Shown here: one piece after another, positions 18,582 to 27,363 of the stretch
Position numbering within the stretch: the first letter of the stretch is position 1
Layout of the letters: each line of letters begins with the position of its first letter
Source: Glaciecola sp. 33A
GTDB lineage: Bacteria > Pseudomonadota > Gammaproteobacteria > Enterobacterales > Alteromonadaceae
Assembly (NCBI RefSeq): GCF_002836745.1
Contig: NZ_PJAR01000044.1
Span: 682,001-746,000 of the forward strand
Direction: 5' to 3'
Length of the DNA stretch: 64,000 nucleotides
Translations under genes and position numbers: made by a program
The notes under the pieces: model-generated
The model's database searches: none
Seen by the model: only the letters and a program-made list of their open reading frames with translations
Told to the model about the DNA's origin: nothing

Positions 18582-19889
18582 ATGAGCGCCAAAAGAATTA
18601 GAGCTAAAGAAAGAGACGCAATTATCCAATCTTTAAAGTCGGGTGTTACGCCAAAGGTAGGCATTCAACATATTCAAGTAGGTCGTATTAATGAGCTTAA
18701 AGCACTTGTTCAGGATATTGAACGAGTATCAGACGGAGGTTCAGCTTTTCGTCTTATTATTGGAGAATATGGCTCAGGTAAGACTTTTTTCTTAAGTGTG
18801 GTTAGGGCTATTGCCTTAGAGCGTAAATTGGTCACGATTAGTGCTGATTTGTCTCCGGATAGACGAATACATGCATCGTCAGGCCAAGCTCGCAATCTTT
18901 ATTCAGAACTAATGCGAAACATGTCAACGAGAAATAAGCCCGATGGCAATGCGTTAACGAGTGTTGTTGAAAAGTTCATTACTGAAGCCAGAAAAGATGC
19001 CGATGCAACCGGCAAAGACATCAATGCCGCGATACATGAACGACTTGGTTCGTTGTCGGAGCTCGTCGGCGGTTATGATTTTGCGAAAGTCATCGAGTCA
19101 TATTGGATGGGTTATGAGCAAGATCGAGAAGACTTAAAAAATAACGCTATAAAATGGCTACGAGCCGAATACTCAACAAAGACCGACGCCAGAAAAGATC
19201 TTGGTGTAAGAACAATTATTACGGATGCCTCTTTTTACGATGCGCTAAAGTTAATGAGTCTTTTTATTCGCCAAGCCGGTTATCAAGGTTTAATTGTCAA
19301 TTTGGACGAGATGGTGAACCTGTACAAGCTAAATAGTACGCAGGCCAGAACATCTAATTACGAACAGATCCTTAGGATTTTAAACGATTGCTTGCAAGGC
19401 TCAGCAGAACATCTAGGTTTCCTACTTAGTGGTACACCTGAGTTTTTGTTAGATCCGAGGAAAGGGTTATATAGCTATGAGGCGTTGCAAAGCAGACTTG
19501 CAGGAAACAATTTTGCAAAGCAAGCAGGAGTTATTGATTATTCCTCGCCAGCACTTCATCTTGCTAGCTTGACGCCTGAAGAACTCTACATTCTTCTAAA
19601 AAATCTACGTCATGTTTATGCCGGAGGCGATGAAGCTGCATACTTAGTGCCTGACGAGTCGCTTAAAGCGTTTTTACAGCATTGCAGTCAAACTATAGGG
19701 GATGCATACTTCCGAACGCCTAGAAACACAATTAAGGCCTTTTTAGATATGCTCGCCGTCATAGATCAGAACCCATCTATTACATGGGATAGCCTTGTCA
19801 GCTCACTTTCTATTGAAGACGAGAAGCCTTCAGATGTTGAGCTTGAGATACAAGATGAAGACGATGGGTTGACTAATTTTCAACTATGA
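18582..19889 (+). CDS. sngB: Shango defence protein SngB: DUF2791/BREX-type P-loop ATPase
   Basis: This 435-residue protein starts at the ATG at 18582, preceded by AAGGA; an upstream in-frame TTG is less likely. Walker A is GEYGSGKT at about residues 61-68 and the Walker B strand with acidic end is LIVNLDE near 238-244. An arginine-rich region (SRLAGNNF) and a helical C-terminus follow. This is the DUF2791/BrxD-like ATPase family, found in BREX loci and as the second gene of Shango. It would be a cytoplasmic oligomeric NTPase that partners the helicase. The stop overlaps the helicase start by four bases (ATGA). Confidence 0.88.
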   Translation: MSAKRIRAKERDAIIQSLKSGVTPKVGIQHIQVGRINELKALVQDIERVSDGGSAFRLIIGEYGSGKTFFLSVVRAIALERKLVTISADLSPDRRIHASSGQARNLYSELMRNMSTRNKPDGNALTSVVEKFITEARKDADATGKDINAAIHERLGSLSELVGGYDFAKVIESYWMGYEQDREDLKNNAIKWLRAEYSTKTDARKDLGVRTIITDASFYDALKLMSLFIRQAGYQGLIVNLDEMVNLYKLNSTQARTSNYEQILRILNDCLQGSAEHLGFLLSGTPEFLLDPRKGLYSYEALQSRLAGNNFAKQAGVIDYSSPALHLASLTPEELYILLKNLRHVYAGGDEAAYLVPDESLKAFLQHCSQTIGDAYFRTPRNTIKAFLDMLAVIDQNPSITWDSLVSSLSIEDEKPSDVELEIQDEDDGLTNFQL

Positions 19890-22075
19890 TTAACGAGTAT
19901 GAAAAACTCGATATTCGAGTGCAGCAGTGGATTTTTAAGCAGGGGTGGAACAACCTTCGCGAAATTCAAAGTCTAGCAATAAGACCTATTTTAGCGGGTA
20001 ACACTGACTTACTTATTAGTGCGTCTACAGCAGCTGGCAAAACAGAAGCTTTTTTCTTGCCAGCAATCACTGCGATAGTAACGCAGAAAGAGGGTGTTGG
20101 TATACTGTATATCAGTCCTTTGAAAGCACTAATAAATGATCAAGACCGGCGTTTAGAGAGCCTGTCTGATTTATTAGATATGCCGGTCACGCCTTGGCAT
20201 GGAGATAGCCCTATTGGTCGCAAAAACAAACTCAGAAAATCACCTGCTGGAATTGTTCTCATAACGCCTGAGTCATTGGAGTCTCTTTTAATACGAGATC
20301 CGGGCTGGGTGAAATCGGCCTTTGGTAATTTAAAACATATAGTTATTGATGAATTCCATGCGTTTTTAGGTTCGGAGCGAGGGCACCACCTGTTATCGTT
20401 GCTACACCGATTAGAACATTTGTTGAACAGACTTGATAGCCCAATACCAAGAACAGCATTAAGCGCTACGCTCGGTGAACTTGAAAAAGTACCATTATCA
20501 CTGCGACCTAGCCAATCTTTTCCATGTGAAATAATTAAGGACTCGAAGTCTACAGCGACCTTACAAGTACAAGTTAGGGGGTACGTTGAGGCTGCCTATG
20601 TAAATGGTATTCCTCCTCCATCTTCAGAAGACAAAATATGTGCAGACTTATTCAAAATTTGTCGTGGTGGCAATCATTTAATCTTTGCGAATAGCCGCAC
20701 TCGTACGGAAATTCTTGCGGCGACGTTGATTGATTTGTGTGAAGAGCGCCTTGTGCCAAATGAGTTTTTCCCACACCATGGATCACTAGCAAAAGAGCTA
20801 AGAGAAAGCTTGGAAGCCCGCCTTCAGAAAGAGCAAATCCCAACTTCGGCCATATGCACAATGACGCTAGAGCTTGGCATCGATATTGGCAAAGTTAACT
20901 CTGTCGCACAGGTGACTGCGCCACACTCAGTTTCAAGCTTACGACAACGAATGGGTCGTTCAGGAAGAAGAGGAGACCCAGCTATCCTTAGAATGCTAAT
21001 TGCTGAAAACGAAATAACCCAAGACTCAAATGTTATCGATAAACTTCGTTTAGAGTTAATACAATCACTAGCAATGATAAGGCTAATGATTGGCAGCAAA
21101 TGGTTTGAGCCAGCCGACACATCGTTGTATCACTTTTCTACGCTTCTACATCAAATTCTGGCAGTAACTGCTCAGTGGGGAGGTATTAGGGCAGATCAGT
21201 TATTTGATTTACTCTGCAAAAAAGGTCCGTTTCAAAAAACGAAGGTAGATGACTACAAGTCACTATTAATCCAAATGGGTAAATCAGAGTTGATTACTCA
21301 ACTAGGTAGCGGTGAAATAGTCTTAGGCGCAATCGGTGAAAGAGTTGTAAGCCATTACACCTTTTACGCAGTATTTAAAACACCAGAAGAGTTCAGAGTC
21401 GTTAGTGGCGCCAAAACCTTAGGGACACTACCCGTCGACTCACTAGTACTAGTGGGGCAGCATATAGTTTTTGGTGGCAAACGTTGGAAAGTGAAGGATG
21501 TCGATACTGAAAAGAAAGTCATTTATGTAATATATGCCAAGGGGGGCAAACCACCTAAATTTGGAGGCGGTGGCATGTCCATACACGATGTGGTTCGTCA
21601 AGAAATGCTACAGATTCTAAAAAGCGGTGATTACAGAATTTCTGTAGATGACCATAAAGTAGATTTTGCAGACAAAATAGCTAAAGAGTTATTTAAAGAG
21701 AGTGTTGAGTATTTTATCGCTGCCGGGTTAGATACAAATTCACTGTTACAAGTCGGCGCAACCACCTATATCTTTTCTTGGCTAGGCGATAAAACGGTGA
21801 ACACTATTGTCGCTTTACTGATACTTAAAGGATTTGAAGCAGGTGCTTATGCTGGCGTGATTGAAGTGGAAAAATCTCAGCTTAACGATGTGCTTGCGGC
21901 ACTTAAAACTTTAGCGAGTGAAAAGTTGCCGACAGAGAATGAGTTAGCTATATCAGTACCCGAAAAACAGCTCGAGAAATTTGATGAATTTTTGCCTGAT
22001 GATCTTTTATCACTTGGCTATGGTGCGAAAGTTTTTGAGATTAAAGGGGCTTTAACTTGGCTTTTATCTGTTTAA
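19886..22075 (+). CDS. sngC: Shango defence protein SngC: Lhr-like DEAD/DEAH-box helicase
   Basis: This 729-residue superfamily 2 helicase has motif I ASTAAGKTE (near residue 48), motif Ia-like ISPLKALINDQ, motif II DEFH (near 154), motif III SATL, and motif VI QRMGRSGRRGD (near 353), then a C-terminal region with a winged-helix and beta-rich Lhr-like part. It would translocate on or unwind DNA or RNA. In Shango the TerB protein, the ATPase and this helicase together block phage growth; the mechanism is unsettled. The four-base overlap with sngB shows translational coupling, and the complete motif set argues for a working enzyme. Confidence 0.9.
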   Translation: MINEYEKLDIRVQQWIFKQGWNNLREIQSLAIRPILAGNTDLLISASTAAGKTEAFFLPAITAIVTQKEGVGILYISPLKALINDQDRRLESLSDLLDMPVTPWHGDSPIGRKNKLRKSPAGIVLITPESLESLLIRDPGWVKSAFGNLKHIVIDEFHAFLGSERGHHLLSLLHRLEHLLNRLDSPIPRTALSATLGELEKVPLSLRPSQSFPCEIIKDSKSTATLQVQVRGYVEAAYVNGIPPPSSEDKICADLFKICRGGNHLIFANSRTRTEILAATLIDLCEERLVPNEFFPHHGSLAKELRESLEARLQKEQIPTSAICTMTLELGIDIGKVNSVAQVTAPHSVSSLRQRMGRSGRRGDPAILRMLIAENEITQDSNVIDKLRLELIQSLAMIRLMIGSKWFEPADTSLYHFSTLLHQILAVTAQWGGIRADQLFDLLCKKGPFQKTKVDDYKSLLIQMGKSELITQLGSGEIVLGAIGERVVSHYTFYAVFKTPEEFRVVSGAKTLGTLPVDSLVLVGQHIVFGGKRWKVKDVDTEKKVIYVIYAKGGKPPKFGGGGMSIHDVVRQEMLQILKSGDYRISVDDHKVDFADKIAKELFKESVEYFIAAGLDTNSLLQVGATTYIFSWLGDKTVNTIVALLILKGFEAGAYAGVIEVEKSQLNDVLAALKTLASEKLPTENELAISVPEKQLEKFDEFLPDDLLSLGYGAKVFEIKGALTWLLSV

Positions 22076-22947
22076 ACAATAATAAATCAACGCTGTGTGG
22101 CCGGCAGCATAGTAAAATTTTCATTTTTGCTTAATGGTCAATTTCCTGAGTTTACAGGATTTCACCTTTTCAGACTCGGTCACCCGCAAAAAAAAATTGA
22201 AAAACTGCATCCCCGTCCACCCTGAGTGCTCCACAGCTGCATTCTCTGACAAAATTCCGCCAAACTGTTACGACGGTGGTGGGCAGAGATCAAGATTACG
22301 CAGCGGAGGACTGAGCACAAAAGAGCAGTGCAGAGTATTAAGCGACAATATCCTTGACCAGTCAGCGTCAATCAACTTGACCGGTTGATCTGTTAAGGGT
22401 CTTGACGCGCTATAGCTTTTTTGTTTCTGCTACTTAATAGTTATGTGTATATATGTGTATTTTAAAAAACTAGTAGGTCTCATTTTTAGTTGTATTTATC
22501 CCCTACTTTATTATCAGCCTAATTGACAACTAAGGGGGGGGTGCAGTGAATAAGCTGCAACCCCATAATAAGTACTTCCGTGATTAAAAATGCAGCCATA
22601 TTTCAACATAGCGGTCTGTGTATGTTTATGTAAGTTATTAGCTTAAGTGTAGTTTGGCGATATTATTTCACTAAAAAAACTTGGTGGTATGACTAGCTTA
22701 TCCACCTACCCAGTGTTTGAAAGCCTAATGCTAATCACAAACAATTTAAATTTATACTTACTATTTTGCATATCAGCTGTTAGCGGTCGCTTAACTACGG
22801 GCACTTCGTAAATTAGTGCTTACACTACACTTCACCAACCAAAAGCATTCTTTTATTGTATATTATTATTTAATGTAGGCGAAAACACTATATTTATGTT
22901 TACTTTTTTGTTCGCTTTTATTTCTTGGGTGATATAATAACATTAAT
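22076..22947. other. Non-coding gap downstream of the Shango operon
   Basis: I find no supported gene here. A nested hairpin lies at 22364-22408 (AGCGTCAA/TTGACGC outside, TCAAC/GTTGA inside), with a T-run about ten bases later; it may be the terminator of the sng operon. An 8-base G-run lies at 22534-22541. The rest is AT-rich sequence with many stops in all frames. The stretch 22180-22330 looks more GC-rich than its surroundings but shows no convincing frame. Confidence 0.4.
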
Positions 22948-23008
22948 TGTCGGATAGCTGTGGAGTTGCTACCCAGTGAAAAGAAGACCGCTTATCCTTC
23001 TTCCGACA
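22948..23008 (+). promoter_or_regulatory. Hairpin leader before the HTH gene
   Basis: TGTCGGA (22948-22954) pairs with TCCGACA (23002-23008), enclosing about 47 bases that include GGATAG and CTTATCC, which extend the pairing imperfectly. It ends 39 bases before the ATG of the next gene. This could be a structured mRNA leader, an operator for the encoded HTH protein, or a small RNA. Confidence 0.4.
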
Positions 23009-23047
23009 TGTTTCTTTTGATAGGTAACAACAGATAAGAGTACCACC

Positions 23048-23821
23048 ATGAGTTATCTAGATACATCTACCTTGGCAAAATTACCACTTGAAATGCGAAT
23101 TGCAAAGTTAAAAAAAATAAAACGAGACGCAGTTAGCCAAACAGAAAGTGAATACACTAATGCACTTGTCAGCTTGTTGAAAGAGCTTGAAGCTAAAGCA
23201 AAACGCAACAACCCTAACTACATTAAACATAAAATCACAGAGTCTGAGATTCAAGTGCTATTAACCAATATAATTCAGGAGCTAGCATCACTAACTAATA
23301 AAAATTACAAGGCTGCTTCTGCTAAGGGTGCAGTTAACAAGATATGGCAAGGCATCGCTAAGAACAAACATCCGGACTGGTTAAAAAAAATTAAGCATGT
23401 AAGCAGCGGTTATCTATTTAACCAAATAATGAATATCAACTTTGAGGATCAGTTACCTCCAAATTTAGCAGCTACCTATGAAAAATTAGACACTACCAGA
23501 ATAAATTTTAATAAATCCCTCAACATGATAAGCAAGCAAATATTCAACGAGATATGGGAAGTTATGGAAACAGAATTTTTGAAAGAAGAAAACGAAGCAT
23601 TAAAACTACAATCCATCAATGACAAAGTAACAATATCCAACCTCAATAGAGATATAGAGGCTGGTAGGCTATTACCATCAAAGGCTGATTGGAAAGATAA
23701 AGCCATAGAAATGAAACGCCAAGGCTACTCCGTTAAAGATATTGGGCTAACTGTCGGCAGAGGAAGAACAGCAGTATCTAGTGCGCTAAACTCTGATGAA
23801 GCTAAAGCTCTATTAATATAG
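23048..23821 (+). CDS. Hypothetical protein with C-terminal resolvase-like helix-turn-helix
   Basis: This 257-residue protein is highly charged and mostly helical. Residues 20-110 and 165-210 look like coiled-coil segments. The last 40 residues (MKRQGYSVKDIGLTVGRGRTAVSSAL) form a Hin-resolvase-like helix-turn-helix, so DNA binding is likely; the quoted run continues past the core turn GYSVKDIGLTVG. I recognise no named family for the rest. It stands alone between the Shango operon and the DUF262-HEPN pair, with a hairpin leader upstream, and could regulate either or be a separate module. Confidence 0.65.
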   Translation: MSYLDTSTLAKLPLEMRIAKLKKIKRDAVSQTESEYTNALVSLLKELEAKAKRNNPNYIKHKITESEIQVLLTNIIQELASLTNKNYKAASAKGAVNKIWQGIAKNKHPDWLKKIKHVSSGYLFNQIMNINFEDQLPPNLAATYEKLDTTRINFNKSLNMISKQIFNEIWEVMETEFLKEENEALKLQSINDKVTISNLNRDIEAGRLLPSKADWKDKAIEMKRQGYSVKDIGLTVGRGRTAVSSALNSDEAKALLI

Positions 23822-23899
23822 GATTTTTAGGTCGAGGAATAAGGCACTGCAATCCCTCGGCACTCCCCTGCGGTCACCTTTGGATATTGTTTGATTTAT

Positions 23900-24080
23900 T
23901 GAAGATGTTCATAATCAAATGATTTTGAGCTAGCAGGTAAAGAATTGGAAATGGTAGCTAAACTAGGGGGGGCTGAAATTAGTTGACCACAACAGTCACA
24001 TTAAACGCTGTGTTGCAGAGGTTACTGATTACCAGACTAGCAACTACGGTAATGACCCGTCCTCTACAATTTATATTTAG
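23900..24080 (+). pseudogene. Gene remnant frameshifted at a G tract
   Basis: Protein-like sequence runs through shifting frames. One frame (from about 23915) reads NDFELAGKELEMVAKLGG up to a run of seven G (23966-23972); the other frame after the run reads LKLVDHNSHIKRCVAEVTD and on to a TAG at 24078-24080. Removing one G joins them. A further piece upstream (FIEDVHNQ) needs another shift. No start codon or ribosome site is seen. I read it as the broken 3' end of a gene of unknown family, although a phase-variable G tract is conceivable. Confidence 0.4.
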
Positions 24081-24104
24081 CCGCCAACCTACCCCACCAC
24101 TATA

Positions 24105-24274
24105 GAAACTTCCCATTAAGAATAAACTTCAAGTACGTTCAAGACTGCGGTTCATAATTTAGAAATTGATGAAGGCGCTTATGAGGCGAAGCCGAATCCT
24201 TCATCAATTTATAAATTTGACACCGTAGGCGAAGATAAGTACTTGAATGTTTATTCGTATGGGTAAGAAGTTTC
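24105..24274. repeat. 170-bp imperfect palindrome (MITE-like or structured RNA)
   Basis: The outer arms GAAACTTC (24105-24112) and GAAGTTTC (24267-24274) are exact inverse copies. The next blocks (ATAAAC and TTCAAGTAC against GTACTTGAA and GTTTATT) and the inner arms AAATTGATGAAGG (24163-24175) and CCTTCATCAATTT (24198-24210) also pair, around a 22-base apex. The whole region can fold into one long hairpin. It has no reading frame. Terminal inverted repeats without a transposase fit a miniature inverted-repeat element; a structured RNA is the alternative. Confidence 0.65.
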
Positions 24275-25082
24275 GTATCAAGCTAATTGCAATGAAAAAC
24301 AAATTAAAAATCATCTATGTTTTCACTCAAGTAGGCACCACTGAAGCTGCCGGAAATACCTACTAGCCGATTATCTACCGTCACTATCGTGTCCTTAGCT
24401 AATATCAATGCATACAAGACATTTATCTACTGGTTAGGTTGCGGCTAATGTGTGTCGAATGAATACCGGATAGGAAATTTCAGGAGAGGTAGGCAAAGTA
24501 GTTATACGCCTTGTAGTCCTAGTAGTTAAATAGCACCACACTTACACGTAGTTAAGAAAGCCGTTAACTATTAACACTAGCGATTGGCGGTCCACACAAC
24601 TACGGGTACATGTGCGGTATGTCTTACCGTATGAGTGGATGTCCAATCATAGTAAGGTTTGATAATTTTAAGCTGCAACGCATCGATATAGAAGCTAGAC
24701 ATCTACTGGCAGCTCTTTACCAATTTCGCTTAATCTATTTATAAATACCAAATAAGCATTTTTTACCACTACCGATCATTTCAGGCTCAATAATATTTGC
24801 TCTTTTGATGAAAGCGGAAGTTTCAAATCATTCCCAAGACGCGATGCAAAAGCTTGTTTGCCAATTATCGAGGAAGTTAATTGTAGGGCGGCTAAGAGCG
24901 TGAAGCAGACGTATGACTTAATTAAAGGCAACTGACTTCTGAACGTCCATAGAGCACTCTGGACTTTTCAATCATACAAGGTAATCTAGTTTGCAAGGTT
25001 ATTGATCTTGTAAGGTCGGACTAATACACTGTTAAGCGCCCAAACCCTTGAGATAACAAGCTAGAACTAACTTAGGAATAAG
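24275..25082. other. Non-coding or decayed region before the DUF262 gene
   Basis: No complete gene is supported. Short protein-like fragments occur, for example MKNKLKIIYVFTQVGTTEAA from 24292 to a stop at 24364-24366, and a frame around 24790-24923 reading ICSFDESGSFKSFPRRDAKA and ending in TGA. Each is broken by stops, which suggests old gene debris. The promoter of the DUF262-HEPN pair should lie in the last 150 bases. Confidence 0.4.
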
Positions 25083-26135
25083 ATGAAGAATTTTGACTCG
25101 AGAACTTATAGCATCAATGATTTTTTAGAGTGGTCGGATAACGGGCAACTAGAGTTATCGCCAAGGTTCCAGCGCAGATCTGTTTGGACTGATACGGCAC
25201 GTTCATACTTAATGGATACCATAATTGATGGAAAGCCTATTCCCAAGGTATTCATCCGTCAAAAATTAAATCCCCAAACCAGGAAATCAATAAGAGAAGT
25301 AGTTGACGGCCAACAACGCTTGAGAACTATATTGTCATTTATGAAAGATGGGTTTGTTATTAACAAAAGACATAATAAGCAATATGGCGGCTTGTACTTT
25401 AGCGAATTGAATAAAGTTGATGAAGATATTCAGAACCACCTATTAAACTATGAGATTTCGGTCGATTTACTTGTAAATATGTCAGATCCTGATGTTCTTG
25501 ACGTATTTAGCCGTTTGAACTCATATTCCGTAACATTGAATGACCAAGAAAAAATTAACGCTAATCACTTTAGTGAGTTTAAGAAACTGGCAGATACATT
25601 GGCTCACAAAAATAATTCTTTTTGGATTGATAATAAGATCATTAGTGAACAAAACGTACTTAGAATGTATGACGTTCAAATGTCCGCAGACCTATTAATT
25701 GGAATGATCGATGGCATACGAACAAAGAAATATATTAAGAAAGCTTATGAAGTTTATGAAAAAGAATTCGGTCATGATGTAGATGTTCTTTCTGAAAGAT
25801 TTGACGAAATAATAGAACTCATAAAGGCTATATTTGGCGAAGGTTTAAGTAAACGCGAGTTTCGAAGAAATCATGTGTTTTATTCACTTTTCATGTCTCT
25901 TTATCACCTTCAGTACGGTGTTGCAAATATAGATAGGCTAAGGCAACCGATTGAAAAAGGTGAGTTGGCCAAAATTTCACAAAAGCTTGAACGGATTGAT
26001 TATATCTTTGACGAAGATAATAAGGATAAACTTGAGCAAGGTGATAAACAATTTTTGGAGGATTGCCGGAGGGCAACTACTGATACACCTGTTCGTATTC
26101 GTAGAAGTGAATTTATTATTGATGTGATGGCTTAA
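25083..26135 (+). CDS. DUF262 (ParB/GmrSD-N-like) domain protein
   Basis: This 350-residue protein has the DUF262 hallmarks: FQRRSVW at residues 29-35, the segment IIDGKPIPKVFI, and the DGQQR motif at 75-79. DUF262 is a ParB-like fold that uses or binds nucleotides; in GmrSD-type enzymes it is fused or paired with an HNH (DUF1524) nuclease that attacks modified phage DNA. Here no HNH domain follows; the C-terminal 200 residues are helical and unassigned. A clear ribosome site (AGGAATAAG) precedes the start. The HEPN gene begins five bases after its stop, so the pair is an operon and the HEPN protein may be the effector. Confidence 0.88.
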   Translation: MKNFDSRTYSINDFLEWSDNGQLELSPRFQRRSVWTDTARSYLMDTIIDGKPIPKVFIRQKLNPQTRKSIREVVDGQQRLRTILSFMKDGFVINKRHNKQYGGLYFSELNKVDEDIQNHLLNYEISVDLLVNMSDPDVLDVFSRLNSYSVTLNDQEKINANHFSEFKKLADTLAHKNNSFWIDNKIISEQNVLRMYDVQMSADLLIGMIDGIRTKKYIKKAYEVYEKEFGHDVDVLSERFDEIIELIKAIFGEGLSKREFRRNHVFYSLFMSLYHLQYGVANIDRLRQPIEKGELAKISQKLERIDYIFDEDNKDKLEQGDKQFLEDCRRATTDTPVRIRRSEFIIDVMA

Positions 26136-26140
26136 CAAAC

Positions 26141-26767
26141 ATGGCGTTAATAGATGCACTTTCTGCCTATAGGATTGAAGTTACTAAAGTTAATGGCTAT
26201 GTCGACCTTGCATATGAGCAAGACGCTGCAGGAAATAGCATTAGATCGAATGAAGATGTAGAGTTTATAGTTACATCAGCCTTTCTTAAACTATTTATCG
26301 CTTGGGAAGGCTTTCTAGAAAATTCTGTTGTCGCATACTTAACTGGAGAAGCAAGTCTAGGCGGGAATATGATAACTAAATATGCGAATCCAATTGATGT
26401 AGAGCATGCACATAAAATTTTAATCGGCACTCAAAAATATGTAGATTGGGCGAATATTGACAATGTTAATAAGATCGCCTCTATATATTTTGAGGAGGGT
26501 GAGCCATTCAAAACAGCTCTGAATTCAATATCCACGGACCTTTCTGACTTAAGAGTTATACGAAATGCGTCAGCACACATTAGCTCTACCACTCAGAATA
26601 AACTGGATGCCGTTGCATCTAGAGTATTAAGACGTAGCGTGACGGGAATTAACGTCTCAGATTTTATTACTAAAATGTCTAAAGAAGATACTTCAAATAC
26701 CGTCCTGCAATTGTACCAATTAAAACTGGATATAACGGCAGAGAATATTGCACACAACCGCACTTAG
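26141..26767 (+). CDS. HEPN-like nuclease of the MAE_28990/MAE_18760 type
   Basis: This 208-residue all-helical protein has the HEPN catalytic signature R-x4-H as RNASAH at residues 141-146, placed in a helix as expected (LRVIRNASAHIS). An N-terminal helix with KLFIAWEGFLENSV matches the first part of the MAE_28990/MAE_18760 family. HEPN proteins are usually metal-independent RNases acting as toxins or defence effectors. This family is known to occur beside DUF262 genes. With the R and H intact it is predicted to be active. It is five bases downstream of the DUF262 gene and lacks a strong ribosome site of its own, suggesting coupling. Confidence 0.8.
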   Translation: MALIDALSAYRIEVTKVNGYVDLAYEQDAAGNSIRSNEDVEFIVTSAFLKLFIAWEGFLENSVVAYLTGEASLGGNMITKYANPIDVEHAHKILIGTQKYVDWANIDNVNKIASIYFEEGEPFKTALNSISTDLSDLRVIRNASAHISSTTQNKLDAVASRVLRRSVTGINVSDFITKMSKEDTSNTVLQLYQLKLDITAENIAHNRT

Positions 26768-26953
26768 CAAGTTTGTCCGCTTTTGGCACAAAGCTCGCAC
26801 ACGAATTTGAACTCACACCGCTTGCTTGCCTATCAACACCATAGATAAAAATCCTATTTCTGGTAAAAAATGGCAACTAAAATCTAAAAAATAACTACAA
26901 CCGCTTACTTGGGCAAAGTTGACCAATGCAATTTAGTGGCACAACTAATGTAA

Positions 26954-27319
26954 TTATCTATTCGCCATAATGCTTTTTTGAAGGCTATCATAAAAACGAA
27001 AACACCAGTCTTTATAAGCTTTATCTATAGAACCATATTTCTTTTTCATCTCCTGATTAAGCACAGATTTAATACCATTAATTTCTGCTTGATATTGATA
27101 AAAATCTTTGGTGTAACCTAGTTTTTCAGCGAGCTGAGTAGTTAAAACATTAACATCGGCAAATTTTTTACTGTCATACCCAAGTTCGTCTGCATAAGAC
27201 TTACATAGAGCACCTCCTGCCACACTAGTTTTTATGGTTTCCTCTACATTCGCTGCGTTTGCAGATATAGAAACAAAAGAAAATAAGCATATTGCCGAGC
27301 ACAAAATAAAACCACGCAT
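26954..27319 (-). CDS. Small exported hypothetical protein
   Basis: The likely start is the ATG at 27317-27319, preceded by AGGGA with good spacing, giving 121 residues; an upstream methionine 13 codons earlier has no ribosome site. The first 22 residues (MRGFILCSAICLFSFVSISANA) are a Sec signal peptide with an A-x-A cleavage site; the mature protein is a helical domain with two cysteines (ALCKSYADELGYD and DWCFRFY) that may form a disulfide. No family is recognised. It is the last of a run of minus-strand genes in the right half of the island. Confidence 0.65.
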   Translation of the reverse strand: MRGFILCSAICLFSFVSISANAANVEETIKTSVAGGALCKSYADELGYDSKKFADVNVLTTQLAEKLGYTKDFYQYQAEINGIKSVLNQEMKKKYGSIDKAYKDWCFRFYDSLQKSIMANR

Positions 27320-27363
27320 TTGATAGTCCCTAAAAATAAATTTTGAATATACATTCATTTAGT

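Noticed and set aside
22134-22388. 84-residue plus frame after the Shango operon
   Set aside because: No ribosome site, odd composition (repeated Ser, Cys, Arg) and it ends inside the hairpin region; treated as non-coding.
22948-23821. Retron (reverse transcriptase with msr-msd RNA) suggested by the hairpin and HTH gene
   Set aside because: No reverse transcriptase motif (such as YADD) exists in any frame nearby.
22534-24000. G-runs at 22534 and 23966 as ends of a transposon
   Set aside because: Only the runs themselves and a few flanking bases match; no inverted ends or transposase.
22083-25083. Integron attC-like sites suggested by GTTAAGC and GCTTAAC heptamers
   Set aside because: The heptamers do not occur in the paired arrangement of an attC site and no integron integrase is present.
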